DNA of 64,000 nucleotides from Rhodospirillales bacterium (GTDB lineage Bacteria > Pseudomonadota > Alphaproteobacteria > Micavibrionales > Micavibrionaceae): positions 1,612,001 to 1,676,000 of the forward strand of contig CP060239.1 in NCBI GenBank assembly GCA_023898785.1. The letters run 5' to 3'. The translations under genes were made by a program, and so were the position numbers. Shown piece after piece: positions 15,662 through 24,986 of the stretch. Every line of letters starts with the position of its first letter. Positions within the stretch are counted from its first letter, which is position 1. Below the pieces are notes generated by a model. The model searched no databases, was not told the DNA's origin, and was given only the letters and a program-made list of their open reading frames with translations.

Positions 15662-18600
15662 TTAGAGGTTTTGTGAACCGCAATTCACCGCATCTGACAA
15701 GCTTTCAGAAGGATCGCCTGAATAGCTGTAATTCACGGAGCCGTTGATCGCTGCGTTTAGAGCGTCTCCCCAACATGCGGCTTCTTCGCCTCCTGCTGCC
15801 GGTTCAATCCCTGCCACATCTTCACCGGCGGCAGGTTCGATCCCTGCTACATCTTCGTCTTCTTCATCACCAGCAGCCGGGGAAATCCCTGCTACGCTCG
15901 TTGTACCATTCACGGGCGGCAGACCGGTCAGAGTCAAGCTCAGGCCACGGAAGCCACGGCCGCGGGGACCAAAGTTATTAAAGAAGTCTTCAATATTATC
16001 AATAGTCCGGTTGTTTGGTATAACTCTTGCTACAAAGATCTGACCGCGGCCATTTAAAAGCGGATCATCCGCGTCCCAGAGTCGATTTTCAATGGCTTTT
16101 AACACAGAGGCTGGCAACACGTTGCCAAAGTTTGTTGGAATGATGCCGTCCCAGTTTACCTGTGTGCCATCAATGATGATCGGTTCAAGCGTAAACGGAT
16201 TCAGAATAGAACCGTCGGTAAAGTAAACATAGTAGGACTGGCCAACAGGGCGGCTGAGATAGCCGTCGAAGATGGTTGATCCGAGCGTTTCACCAATAAT
16301 TTTCAGTTTCCACGGGCTACCGTCAAACTTCATACCGATAACGGGGCCTTCAGGATCGAAGTCTTCGGTTACGATGAAGCTGTTCGGACGTTCCAGATCA
16401 GAGACATCAACGTTGCCGCTTTCGAACAACGCACCTGTCGGATTATCGATGAAGGTGTTGCCTTTCAGCGTTACGCTTTTATGTTTCTGGCCTTTAACGT
16501 ACAGGCCGTTTGAACCAGAGTTTTCAACTACGTTTCCGATCAACAGTGAGTTCATGCCGCCTTTGCTGTGGTGAAAACCGCTACCAAAGCCTCTAAAACT
16601 TTGTGTCAGAACGATCTCATCCTGTGAGCCTTTTTCCTGCGGACCGCCATAGCCACCGAAGTAACCACCTTTTGTGATGAGCAGAATGCCGTTGTCGCGG
16701 CTGGCCTTAACGTGGTTTTTGACGGCAAGCAAGTTCACCATTGTGTCTTTGTGAGACTCAACTTCGATGCCATCATCACCGGAATATTCCACTTCGTTAA
16801 AGGAAATATTGACGAAGTTCTGGTTTCCATCAAAACTACCGCCAAAGCCTTTAGCACTTACAGTATCATAGATTGATCCCGGGAAGATGCCTTTGCCTTG
16901 TGGATTATCAACATCGACCACGATACCGTCATCACGTGAGAACGATACATTGTTGCCCAGAATTGTGATGAAGTTGCTGGTTGTACCGTTGTTGTCATCG
17001 TAAAATCTTGTATTTTGTGAACGACGGTCTCCGCCTTTGGCCTCAACATCAACATCAATGCCATCATCGCCAGAGAACACAACTTTGTTATCAGAGATGA
17101 TGATGGTGTTGGTTGTTTCATCGCCATGACCAAAGCCGCCAAATTTGGAAATGCCAAATCTAGGAGGCAACTGACTTTGTAAACCACCTTCGGTTTTGGT
17201 TTTCACATCAACCTGAATGCCGTCATCACCAGAGAAGGCAACCCTGTTTCCATCAATCTTAATGTAGTTTTGGATAGTTTGAGCTTCGTCATCATCGTTA
17301 TATGGATATAGAGAATTCAGGCTCATAATCTGGTTATCGTCATGATGATGTGATTTTTCAGGCGCCAGTTTGACCAAGATACCATTGTCACCGGAGAAGC
17401 TGACTTTGTTGTTCAGGATCTCGATGTGGTTGTCATGGTGTTCAAATGAGAAGAACTCATTGCCCTTGTTGCCATCACGTTTGAGGTTAACCTCAATCCC
17501 TTCATCACCGGATTTGATGACTTCGTTATCGGCAATCTTAATGTATAGCTTCTTGCCATTATCATCATATGAAGGTTTTTGTTGCGGGATTACAGAAACG
17601 CGGAACACTTCTTCTTCACGACGATTTTCTTTCTCTTCGGTGTTAACGACAATGCCGTCATCACCTGATTTTTCGACATCATTGCCGACGATTATGATTT
17701 TATTCACATCATCGTGATGGCCGTGATCTTTTTTATCATGCTCGTCGTTGTCTTTTACAATGACCTGGATGCCATCATCGCCAGCGCTAGATACATCGTT
17801 CCAACCAATGAAGATGTCTTCAGAGCCTTCAACATGGATGCCATCTTCACCGACGGAGTCGACTGATTTATAGCCGCCATAGTAAGACCACGAAGAGTCA
17901 CCAAGGACATCATTGTATTTGATGAAGATGTCTTTACCACCTTCAACATAGATACCATGACGGCCAGCGGCCATTTGGTCGATTGGGTATTTGCCGTAGC
18001 CTAGATCGGCGGTAATATCGTTACCGATGACGAGCAAATCGTCACTGTTTTCGACATGGATACCATCGCGGCCTGCACCTTGCTGACCATAATCAGCGTT
18101 GTAGTACCACCAGCTACCGCCTTGAGCGAAGATGTCGTTCCAGCCGATCAGAACGTTGTCACTGCGTTTGACGTTGATACCATCGCGGCCCGCACCTGTG
18201 ATTTTGTTTTTCTTGATCTTGGCATGATCACTTTCTTTCACATAGATGCCATCGCCGTGATCGCTGTCTTCACCCGTGTTGTGGATGTAGTTATCCCAGA
18301 TTTCCACGCCGCGGTTGTTTTCAACATGGATACCGTCATCGCCAGTGCGGCCAATGTGGTTGTCCCAGATGTCGGCATATTTACCATCTTCAACATGGAT
18401 ACCGTCATTTTCAGCATCATGAATGTCGTTATGAGCAATATCGATGTAGTCAGTTGGGTTTACCAAGATACCATTTTCATCGGTATTCCAAATGGTGTTA
18501 CTGAGGATATCGCCGCCATCGATGTTGGAGCCGTAGATCCCGTTACCATCAACGTCATGGACCGTATTGTCGTGGATCTGCGCGTTTTCGATATTCTTCA

Positions 18601-21600
18601 CGAAGATACCGTCATCTCCGGACCAGTGAACATGGTTGTAATCTACGTCTACTTCAGCACCTTCATCGCTCCAGCCGTTGTCTTCAACGTGGATACCGTC
18701 ATCATCACGGCCACGAACATCTTCGTTACCGTGGATATGAATCTTGGCATCGTTGTAGAACGCACCCACAATATGAATACCGTATTTTTTACCGTAGATC
18801 TCATTGTTGTCTCTAATCAACAGCTCGGCATCGTCGATATTACCGACATGGGTGATACCGTTTCCACCTCTACCTTTTATAGCGTAGTTATCGCGGATCA
18901 CGATGTCATGGCGAGAGTTGTCGGCTTTGCCATAGAAGATAATGCCGTGCTGATCGCCTTCAATCGTGTTTTTAATGATGAGGATTTCCTCATTATGCAC
19001 GGCGTGGATATGGTTTGAAGTTTCGCCATTGAACTCAATGCCGTTTTCTTCGGCATCAACATCGTTATAGCTGATTTCAAGCAGAGAGTGCTTCTCAATG
19101 TCGTTGCCAAACTGGATGCCATCACCATCGGCAAAAATAGCGTTACCATCGCGGTAGCCACCAATAATGATGCGCGCATCATCGGTCACTTTACCGTTGA
19201 ATTTGATGCCGTCGTCCCCTGCATTTATGCGGTTATCGGTGATTTTAACTTCTGAATCATCTTCAATTTTACCATCAAACTCAATACCATCATCTTTCAG
19301 CTCGGCAGAAATATGCTGGCCATTATATTTTTTGTAATAGCCAAGACGGTTTCCATCCATGTTGATCTCCGCCCCATCTTCGATGTCGCCAACAAAGTGT
19401 ATACCGTCAACGCCTTTGATGATGTTGGAAGGATCATCGTAGTAATCCGGCCCCTTACCATCGCCAATATTGACTTCGGAGGCTTTGATTTTGCCTTCGA
19501 AACGGATACCGTCACCGACTGATCCACCATCTTCGTTGGCTGCAATCACGTTATCGTGAATGTTAATCTTGGCGTTATCTTCCACATCAGCATTAAAGAC
19601 GATACCGTGGTTGTCCGCGTGAATACCATGGTTGTTTCCAGAAACCTGAACGTAGCCGCCCGTAACGCTACCGGCAAAGACGATGCCGTTATTGCCAGCT
19701 ACAATCGAGTTGTTTTTGTTAACGATCACAGACGCATTCGTCAGGTTGCCGCCAAAATTCACACCGTGGCCGTAAGCATCAATCGACATGTTGGACAGGA
19801 CCTCTGCCAGAGCGGTGTTGATGGCGCCCTGAAAGTCAACGCCGTTACCAATACTCGCAATATCATTAACCTGAACGATGGCCCGTGCGTTCGTCGTCAG
19901 ATCGCCGGAAACCACCACACCGTTTACGACCCGTCCGTCAACAAGGCCCATGTTATTGTTCTGGACAAAGACAGACGACCCATTGGACAATCCGCCAATT
20001 TCAACACCGCGCGTAGATGTGCCTTCAAAAGTATTGTTTTCAATCGTTGATGTGCCACCCGTAGCGTTGGCAACATAAACACCGGCTTCTGTAAAGTTGT
20101 GGAAGGTGTTGCCATCAACCACCAAACCGTTCGCTCCGGCACCAGCAGCGTAGACACCGTACGCTGTCGTACCACCACCATCAAAGACAATCGGATCGAT
20201 ATTCACGCCGGAAGACAAAACTGTTACCAAGGGCTCGTTATCGTCAGCCGCTTGCAAAACCGGATCGTCGGTCCCTGTCAACTTTAGGTCTTCGACGTTA
20301 ATTGTCAGGTTCTCCGCGTAAGTCCCCGCATGAACGTTAACGGTTGCACCGATATCGGCAAAGTGGATGCCTTGTTGAATTAGCGCATTGTTTGAAAGAA
20401 CGTTAATCGTATTCGCCGTGGTGTTGATTTGTGCATCATTCGCCAGCGTTGCGAAAGATGGATCGACCAGTGCTGTACGTTTGTAAATTTTACCATTGAG
20501 ATTGAGGGTTTCGACGATAATGTCCGTCCATGGAGAGATCAAGCCAAAGCCCAGGACACTGTCACCAGTCAGAATATCAGTAACATTCAGTGCGCCATTA
20601 CCTAAAGTAACATCATGACCGATATTTACTTCTGGCGCGGCGATTGTCAGGTCGTTACTGGTGATACCGCTTACGGTAGCGTAAACAGCGGGAACCCAGT
20701 TCCATGTCCACCAAGGACCGCTCGTATCAATGTAGCCTGGAGTAACAAGAACGTCGTAACTGTAGGCACTTATATCAATGTTGCTGCCGGTATTTGCGGT
20801 CTGTGTTGCCCAGAGTTTTACATTGTTGTTTGCCAGCACATTGGCAATCGCCTGATCGTATACGGTGAGTGTGCCAACCGGACTAATATCGAAGCCAAAG
20901 AATGAATAGGTGTCGTTAATGAACAGGTGCGCAGGGTCAATCACAAATGTGCCCACTTCACCGTTAGAGGCGCCGAGATCGACAAGACCGTTAAAGCCTA
21001 CAGAGCCGCCAGCAGAGAGTTCGGCTTTACCGCCATCACCACCAACCGCACCGCCACGTCCGGAAATGCGCCCTTCAAGAACAGCGAGTTTATCACCATA
21101 GATTAGAGCAGAACCACCGTCACCCTGCTGGTCAACGCCACGACCACCATCAACGCTTAACGTTGCCGTGTCAGTTACATGAACGTTTTCACCAGTCACT
21201 TCAATAGAGCCACCATCTGTACCAGACGCATCAGCTATGCCGCTAACGGAAACTACGCCTTTGTTGCCTCCAGACAGGACGATTTTACCACCGACGACTT
21301 CGGCAGAAGCCACCGTGATGATACCGGATGTGTTGATGATATTGTCTACAGCGCCTTTAGCAGCCAGTGCGGTCATTTGCACACGGCCACCTTCAGCAGT
21401 GATTTTTCCAGAGTTTTCAATCAAGGCATCAGCTAATTCGCCTTCGACAGCAACTTCAACCAGACCATCACCATACAGGTCGAGTGTTATAGTTTCACCA
21501 GCAGTCAAAGCGACCGTACCCATTTTCGCGTTGATAATGCCGCTGTTAGAGATGTGCGGTGCGACAAATGCGGCGAGGCCCGCATCGGCGACGCTGATCA

Positions 21601-22129
21601 TTGCGCCTTGCTCAATGACGATTGAGGCATCTTCAGCAACATCGATATCCATTTTACCGTCGGCAAGGAAGCTGCCCGCATTCTTCAGTGCACCGCCAAT
21701 CGCTGCAAAGCCTTGCGTATCAACGACAGAATTTTTACCAAAGAGGAAGCCGTTTACATCCAGAATTTTAACTTCGCCGTTAGACGTCAGCCTTCCCAAA
21801 AGCTGCATAGGACCGGATTCAACACCTGTGGCCACAGTTAAAGCAGAATTAATGTCAACAGAACATGTTGCGCAGATGTCTTCCTTTACAAGGTTCCCGA
21901 TAATCCGGTTGTTGCCGGTATGATCAAAACGCACATGACCAAGAGACGTTGTGGCTGAATTCACATCCGTCCCGGCTTCAAATTGCCATGTCTCATTCGC
22001 CTCCAGCGTCCCCGCGTGCGCCGCTCCCGGCAGCACGACTGCAGCAACAAGCGCCGTTGTTGCCAGTAATTTATGTGTGGAAATGCCGAAATGGTCGGCG
22101 GCTTCTTTACGGGCTTTGTAAGTACTCAT
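15662..22129 (-). CDS. giant two-partner-secretion exoprotein (TpsA) with Asp-rich beta-helix repeats
   Basis: The product has about 2155 residues. It starts at MSTYKARKEAADHFG after a strong ribosome-binding site (GGAAGG). The signal peptide ends near residue 39 (AAHA). Residues ~40-300 form a TPS (haemagglutinin-activity) domain with DVNGFLFGKNSVVDTQG in place of the usual NPNG motif, and a CATC pair. The body is right-handed beta-helix: first Val/Asn-rich coils (~550-900), then many units of the form N-x-I...SGDDGI-x-V (~950-1800), with inserted His/Asp-rich loops such as HGHHDD and SHHHDDN. The C-terminus has VAGIEPAAG repeats and two Cys (ACWGDA, NCGSQNL), recalling the Cys-anchored ends of HMW-type TpsA proteins. 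The partner transporter is encoded divergently at 22654. A surface adhesin or cation-binding filament is inferred. Confidence 0.85.
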   Translation of the reverse strand: MSTYKARKEAADHFGISTHKLLATTALVAAVVLPGAAHAGTLEANETWQFEAGTDVNSATTSLGHVRFDHTGNNRIIGNLVKEDICATCSVDINSALTVATGVESGPMQLLGRLTSNGEVKILDVNGFLFGKNSVVDTQGFAAIGGALKNAGSFLADGKMDIDVAEDASIVIEQGAMISVADAGLAAFVAPHISNSGIINAKMGTVALTAGETITLDLYGDGLVEVAVEGELADALIENSGKITAEGGRVQMTALAAKGAVDNIINTSGIITVASAEVVGGKIVLSGGNKGVVSVSGIADASGTDGGSIEVTGENVHVTDTATLSVDGGRGVDQQGDGGSALIYGDKLAVLEGRISGRGGAVGGDGGKAELSAGGSVGFNGLVDLGASNGEVGTFVIDPAHLFINDTYSFFGFDISPVGTLTVYDQAIANVLANNNVKLWATQTANTGSNIDISAYSYDVLVTPGYIDTSGPWWTWNWVPAVYATVSGITSNDLTIAAPEVNIGHDVTLGNGALNVTDILTGDSVLGFGLISPWTDIIVETLNLNGKIYKRTALVDPSFATLANDAQINTTANTINVLSNNALIQQGIHFADIGATVNVHAGTYAENLTINVEDLKLTGTDDPVLQAADDNEPLVTVLSSGVNIDPIVFDGGGTTAYGVYAAGAGANGLVVDGNTFHNFTEAGVYVANATGGTSTIENNTFEGTSTRGVEIGGLSNGSSVFVQNNNMGLVDGRVVNGVVVSGDLTTNARAIVQVNDIASIGNGVDFQGAINTALAEVLSNMSIDAYGHGVNFGGNLTNASVIVNKNNSIVAGNNGIVFAGSVTGGYVQVSGNNHGIHADNHGIVFNADVEDNAKINIHDNVIAANEDGGSVGDGIRFEGKIKASEVNIGDGKGPDYYDDPSNIIKGVDGIHFVGDIEDGAEINMDGNRLGYYKKYNGQHISAELKDDGIEFDGKIEDDSEVKITDNRINAGDDGIKFNGKVTDDARIIIGGYRDGNAIFADGDGIQFGNDIEKHSLLEISYNDVDAEENGIEFNGETSNHIHAVHNEEILIIKNTIEGDQHGIIFYGKADNSRHDIVIRDNYAIKGRGGNGITHVGNIDDAELLIRDNNEIYGKKYGIHIVGAFYNDAKIHIHGNEDVRGRDDDGIHVEDNGWSDEGAEVDVDYNHVHWSGDDGIFVKNIENAQIHDNTVHDVDGNGIYGSNIDGGDILSNTIWNTDENGILVNPTDYIDIAHNDIHDAENDGIHVEDGKYADIWDNHIGRTGDDGIHVENNRGVEIWDNYIHNTGEDSDHGDGIYVKESDHAKIKKNKITGAGRDGINVKRSDNVLIGWNDIFAQGGSWWYYNADYGQQGAGRDGIHVENSDDLLVIGNDITADLGYGKYPIDQMAAGRHGIYVEGGKDIFIKYNDVLGDSSWSYYGGYKSVDSVGEDGIHVEGSEDIFIGWNDVSSAGDDGIQVIVKDNDEHDKKDHGHHDDVNKIIIVGNDVEKSGDDGIVVNTEEKENRREEEVFRVSVIPQQKPSYDDNGKKLYIKIADNEVIKSGDEGIEVNLKRDGNKGNEFFSFEHHDNHIEILNNKVSFSGDNGILVKLAPEKSHHHDDNQIMSLNSLYPYNDDDEAQTIQNYIKIDGNRVAFSGDDGIQVDVKTKTEGGLQSQLPPRFGISKFGGFGHGDETTNTIIISDNKVVFSGDDGIDVDVEAKGGDRRSQNTRFYDDNNGTTSNFITILGNNVSFSRDDGIVVDVDNPQGKGIFPGSIYDTVSAKGFGGSFDGNQNFVNISFNEVEYSGDDGIEVESHKDTMVNLLAVKNHVKASRDNGILLITKGGYFGGYGGPQEKGSQDEIVLTQSFRGFGSGFHHSKGGMNSLLIGNVVENSGSNGLYVKGQKHKSVTLKGNTFIDNPTGALFESGNVDVSDLERPNSFIVTEDFDPEGPVIGMKFDGSPWKLKIIGETLGSTIFDGYLSRPVGQSYYVYFTDGSILNPFTLEPIIIDGTQVNWDGIIPTNFGNVLPASVLKAIENRLWDADDPLLNGRGQIFVARVIPNNRTIDNIEDFFNNFGPRGRGFRGLSLTLTGLPPVNGTTSVAGISPAAGDEEDEDVAGIEPAAGEDVAGIEPAAGGEEAACWGDALNAAINGSVNYSYSGDPSESLSDAVNCGSQNL
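15785..15905 (-). repeat. tandem PAAG repeats in the TpsA C-terminus
   Basis: Three to four copies of a unit reading VAGIEPAAGE or GISPAAGDEE lie in tandem in the protein. At DNA level, repeats of CCTGC(C/T)ACATCTTC and CCGGCGGCAGG are visible. A related PAAGEE segment occurs in the acidic protein at 27708-28007. Confidence 0.65.
16690..19310 (-). repeat. degenerate coding repeat: stacked DDGI turns of the TpsA beta-helix
   Basis: About twenty units carry DDGI or close variants (EDGI, RDGI, ENGI, DNGI, DEGI), at least eleven with exact DDGI. On the plus strand they show as recurring variants of ATGCCATCATCACC. Units are usually 22-45 residues apart because some coils carry loop insertions. 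The repeats are not identical at DNA level, so the array is old or under diversification. Confidence 0.75.
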
Positions 22130-22653
22130 TGTTTCTTCCTTCCTCAAATCAGAAACGCTTTCTTGAAAAACGGTGTAGAAAAACAACCCTCAAGAGCTTT
22201 ATGCCACTGTGGCAAATTGCTTTCCGGTTATGCTCCTCATGCTATAACTTTGATGCTCGCGGGGCTTGATTTTTATCAAATTTTTGATCAAGGCCGAGTT
22301 ACTTAACTGAAGATATAGCTCACGCATTTTTCTATATAGACTCGGTATAGACCTATTTCATGAGATTTTACAAGTCTTTATTAAGGAATCTTTAACCATT
22401 TTCATGGTCCATACAAACCTATTCTTCTGGAAACCTTTAATTGGTCTTGCTTACCATTTTTTACTAATATGAAAAAAATTTTACACCTCAGATAAAAACA
22501 TGATTCAATTCAGGGCCTTTCTCAGCTACGGGTTGATTTGTATATAAAAAAAGCGTAGTTATTGAGGGGCGTGAAATGGCTTTTGTTTTGTATTTTTTCT
22601 GTTATAGCTACACTGAACGATTTCGGTTTAAATGTACAAAAGGTTGATAACCG
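22130..22653. other. 524-bp divergent intergenic region between tpsA and tpsB
   Basis: This AT-rich stretch must hold the promoters of both tpsA (minus) and tpsB (plus). I see no coding sequence that resembles a gene. Poly-T and poly-A tracts at 22440-22500 and 22580-22600 suggest bent DNA. TTGTTT and TATAGC around 22583-22608 are too closely spaced for a convincing sigma70 promoter. No operator could be identified. Confidence 0.5.
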
Positions 22654-24393
22654 ATGATGGGTTTAAATGATTATAGAGGTGCTAAGCGCACCCTCTCCAA
22701 AGGGATTCTTACATTCTCACTGCTTGTGGGCACAAGTCTGTCTGCGCTGGCGCAGCTTCCAACCGCTCAGGAACGAGCTGCTACCGGTCAGGCCAACCCA
22801 GGACGTGTCCAGGAACAAATTCTTGATGGTGACCAGTTGTTCGCACCGGGTCCGAAAATCCATGTGAAAGACCTAGTTTTGCAGAACATGCCCGCAAATG
22901 CGGACAAAATTCGTTTTAAGCTTTCACAGATCGAATTTGAAGGTGTCGGGGTTTATGATAAAGCCGACATACAGCCACTTTATGCCAGCAAACTCGGCAC
23001 GACTGTTACATTGGCTGATGTCTATGCTATTGCCACAGCGATGACGAATAAGTACCGCAATGACGGCTATATTCTGACGCAAGTTATTGTGCCGCCACAA
23101 ACAATTGACGGCGGTCGTGTGAAGCTTCGCGCTGTTGAAGGATTTGTCGACAAGATTGCTGTGACTGGCGATGATCAGAATAGCGCTCTGAAAACTATTC
23201 GTGCTTACGCCCGCCGCGTCCAGAGTAACGGCGCTTTGAATGTCGAAGATCTGGAGAAATTCCTGCTGCTCATCAATGACCTTCCCGGCGTTGAAGCACG
23301 AAGCATTCTCAGCCCATCGAAAACGACGACAGGGGCTTCGGACTTACGCATTATTGTTGAACGTGATCCGTATGACGCATTTCTTGGCGTGGACAACTAC
23401 GGCAGCCGCTATCTTGGCCCAATTCAGTTTACGGCCGCGGGATCTGTTAATTCTTACTTTGGGAACAATGAACGCATTTCTTCACAACTTGTTGCAGCGC
23501 CGCATAATTCCGAGTTGTATTTCGTTTCTTTGGGTTATGATCAGCCGATTGGCACTTACGGCACAAAGATCAAAACACTTTACAGTCACTCAAATACCGA
23601 GCCAGGCTATGATCTGGATCAGTTTGATGTTAGAGGTAAGTCTGACTTTGCCAGTGTGCAGGTTGAGCACCCTTTCATGCGTACGCGTGAGCGGAGCTTT
23701 TACGGCAGTGTGGGTATTGATTTCCGTGATGTACAAAGCCGTAATGACCTTGAGCCTACACGCGAAGACCGCATTCGTACCCTGCGCGTTGGCGGTCGTT
23801 ATGAGTTCCTCGATAATCTGTTTACCGCTGGCGTTAATGCTTTGAGTCTGACATTCTCGCAAGGGTTAAATATTTTGGGTGCCAGCAGTGAGGGCGATAT
23901 CCGCGTATCACGCCCGGCGGCTGATCCAACATTTTTTAAAATGAATGTGGAAGCGCAACGTTTGCAACGCTTAACGTCAGATGTAAATATGCTGTTTGCG
24001 GCGCGGGCACAGATGGCTAATGATGCATTGCTTTCTTCCGAAGAGTTTGGCGTAGGCGGTATTAATTCCGGACGCGGATATGATCCTTCTGAAATTGTTG
24101 GCGAAGACGGCGTTTCCGGTAGCCTTGAGGTACAGTGGAACAGACAGTCTCCATGGACATATGTCGAAGATTACCAGTTGTTTGGGTTCTATGACATTGG
24201 CAAGGTCTGGAATGATGATGCGACGATTTCGGATGATGATGAATCTCTGGCCTCGGTCGGATTTGGCGTTCGTGCGGACCTTGTTTCCGATATGAAGGCT
24301 GCGCTTTCCGTTGCTTTTCCGTTAACCCGTGATGTTCAGACACAGAGCGATGATGACCCGAAAGTTTATTTTAGCCTTAATCGCAGTTTCTAA
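22654..24393 (+). CDS. two-partner-secretion transporter (TpsB, ShlB/FhaC family)
   Basis: The 579-residue Omp85-superfamily protein translocates the TpsA exoprotein across the outer membrane. A signal peptide (SLLVGTSLSALAQ) is followed by a periplasmic region with POTRA domains (about residues 80-250: FKLSQIEFEGVGVYDKADI and ILTQVIVPPQTIDGGRVKL) and then the barrel. GGINSGRGYDPSEIVGEDG contains the RGY motif of loop L6 that is required for activity in FhaC, and the protein ends in an aromatic F (YFSLNRSF). The start (ATGATG at 22654/22657) has AAAGG upstream. Its divergent partner is the tpsA gene. Two mobile elements lie just past the stop. Confidence 0.92.
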   Translation: MMGLNDYRGAKRTLSKGILTFSLLVGTSLSALAQLPTAQERAATGQANPGRVQEQILDGDQLFAPGPKIHVKDLVLQNMPANADKIRFKLSQIEFEGVGVYDKADIQPLYASKLGTTVTLADVYAIATAMTNKYRNDGYILTQVIVPPQTIDGGRVKLRAVEGFVDKIAVTGDDQNSALKTIRAYARRVQSNGALNVEDLEKFLLLINDLPGVEARSILSPSKTTTGASDLRIIVERDPYDAFLGVDNYGSRYLGPIQFTAAGSVNSYFGNNERISSQLVAAPHNSELYFVSLGYDQPIGTYGTKIKTLYSHSNTEPGYDLDQFDVRGKSDFASVQVEHPFMRTRERSFYGSVGIDFRDVQSRNDLEPTREDRIRTLRVGGRYEFLDNLFTAGVNALSLTFSQGLNILGASSEGDIRVSRPAADPTFFKMNVEAQRLQRLTSDVNMLFAARAQMANDALLSSEEFGVGGINSGRGYDPSEIVGEDGVSGSLEVQWNRQSPWTYVEDYQLFGFYDIGKVWNDDATISDDDESLASVGFGVRADLVSDMKAALSVAFPLTRDVQTQSDDDPKVYFSLNRSF

Positions 24394-24419
24394 GTGCTTT
24401 TTAAATTTTAGAAGTAAAA

Positions 24420-24922
24420 CTCCACGGGCCAAGGCCCGTGGTATCACTTTAGTTCAAGCTGCGCTTGTCCAGTATCTTCTTCTCCCTGGTTTTGAATATA
24501 GCGCTTAATAACACTCTCACCGATGCCCACTGTGCTGACAAAATAACCGTCGGACCATATGCCATCTGCGCCCCAATATGCTTTGCGCATATACTCAAAC
24601 CTTTTCTTCATAAGACGGCCTGTGTATGATTTGAACGTTCGCACCACATCACTGACACGCATCTTGGGGGGAATTGATAACAGCAGGTGCACATAATCAA
24701 CATCGTGATTGATCTCCAACACTTCAACCTCAGGCAACATCTCATGAAAACTCGTTATCAATTCCCGCAGATAGGCAAATGATCCTTCATTGAAAATTTT
24801 ACGCCGGTACTTGCTGGTCAAAACCAGATGGTATTCGCATTTGTACGCACAGTGGCCTTGCTTCCTTAATCGCATGAAGAAGATACTGGACGCACTCCAT
24901 CCACGGGGCAAGCCCCTTGGTT
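24420..24922 (-). mobile_element. IS200-family insertion sequence
   Basis: The element is about 503 bp. It has subterminal hairpins at both ends: a perfect CCACGGGCC-AA-GGCCCGTGG at 24421-24440, and CCACGGGGC-AA-GCCCCTTGG with one mismatch near 24900. It carries a single tnpA gene and no tnpB. Ends are inferred by alignment with the MITE at 7786-7885. There is no target duplication, as usual. It abuts the IS3-family element at 24923 directly. Confidence 0.8.
24444..24875 (-). CDS. tnpA: IS200-type Y1 transposase TnpA, probably inactive
   Basis: The product has about 143 residues, full length for the family, with the Y1_Tnp fold. It contains CEYHLVLTSKYRRKIF, LLLSIPPKMRVSDVVR, GIWSDGYFVSTVG and the tyrosine helix VIKRYIQNQ. 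The catalytic metal-binding HUH motif should read HVHL, but the sequence is DVDYVHLLL: the first His codon (CAT expected) is TAT. One C-to-T change could therefore have inactivated it. The start is the internal ATG at 24875 (MRLRKQGHCAYKC), because the frame upstream has only a TTG and covers the element's terminal hairpin. Confidence 0.85.
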   Translation of the reverse strand: MRLRKQGHCAYKCEYHLVLTSKYRRKIFNEGSFAYLRELITSFHEMLPEVEVLEINHDVDYVHLLLSIPPKMRVSDVVRTFKSYTGRLMKKRFEYMRKAYWGADGIWSDGYFVSTVGIGESVIKRYIQNQGEEDTGQAQLELK

Positions 24923-24986
24923 AGAGGTGGTCTCGGTTCTTCGGCCAGCTTTGCGGCGAAGTTAAGCTACGATCGGTTGGTTATTG

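Noticed and set aside
18056..19018. A 320-residue plus-strand frame inside the tpsA gene
   Set aside because: It mirrors the repeat structure of the minus-strand gene, is made of degenerate DTI/VIA-type repeats, and has no ribosome-binding site or known domain.
16690..19310. CRISPR array or tandem DNA repeat
   Set aside because: The repetition is at protein level (beta-helix coils); repeat spacing and sequence vary and the frame stays open throughout.
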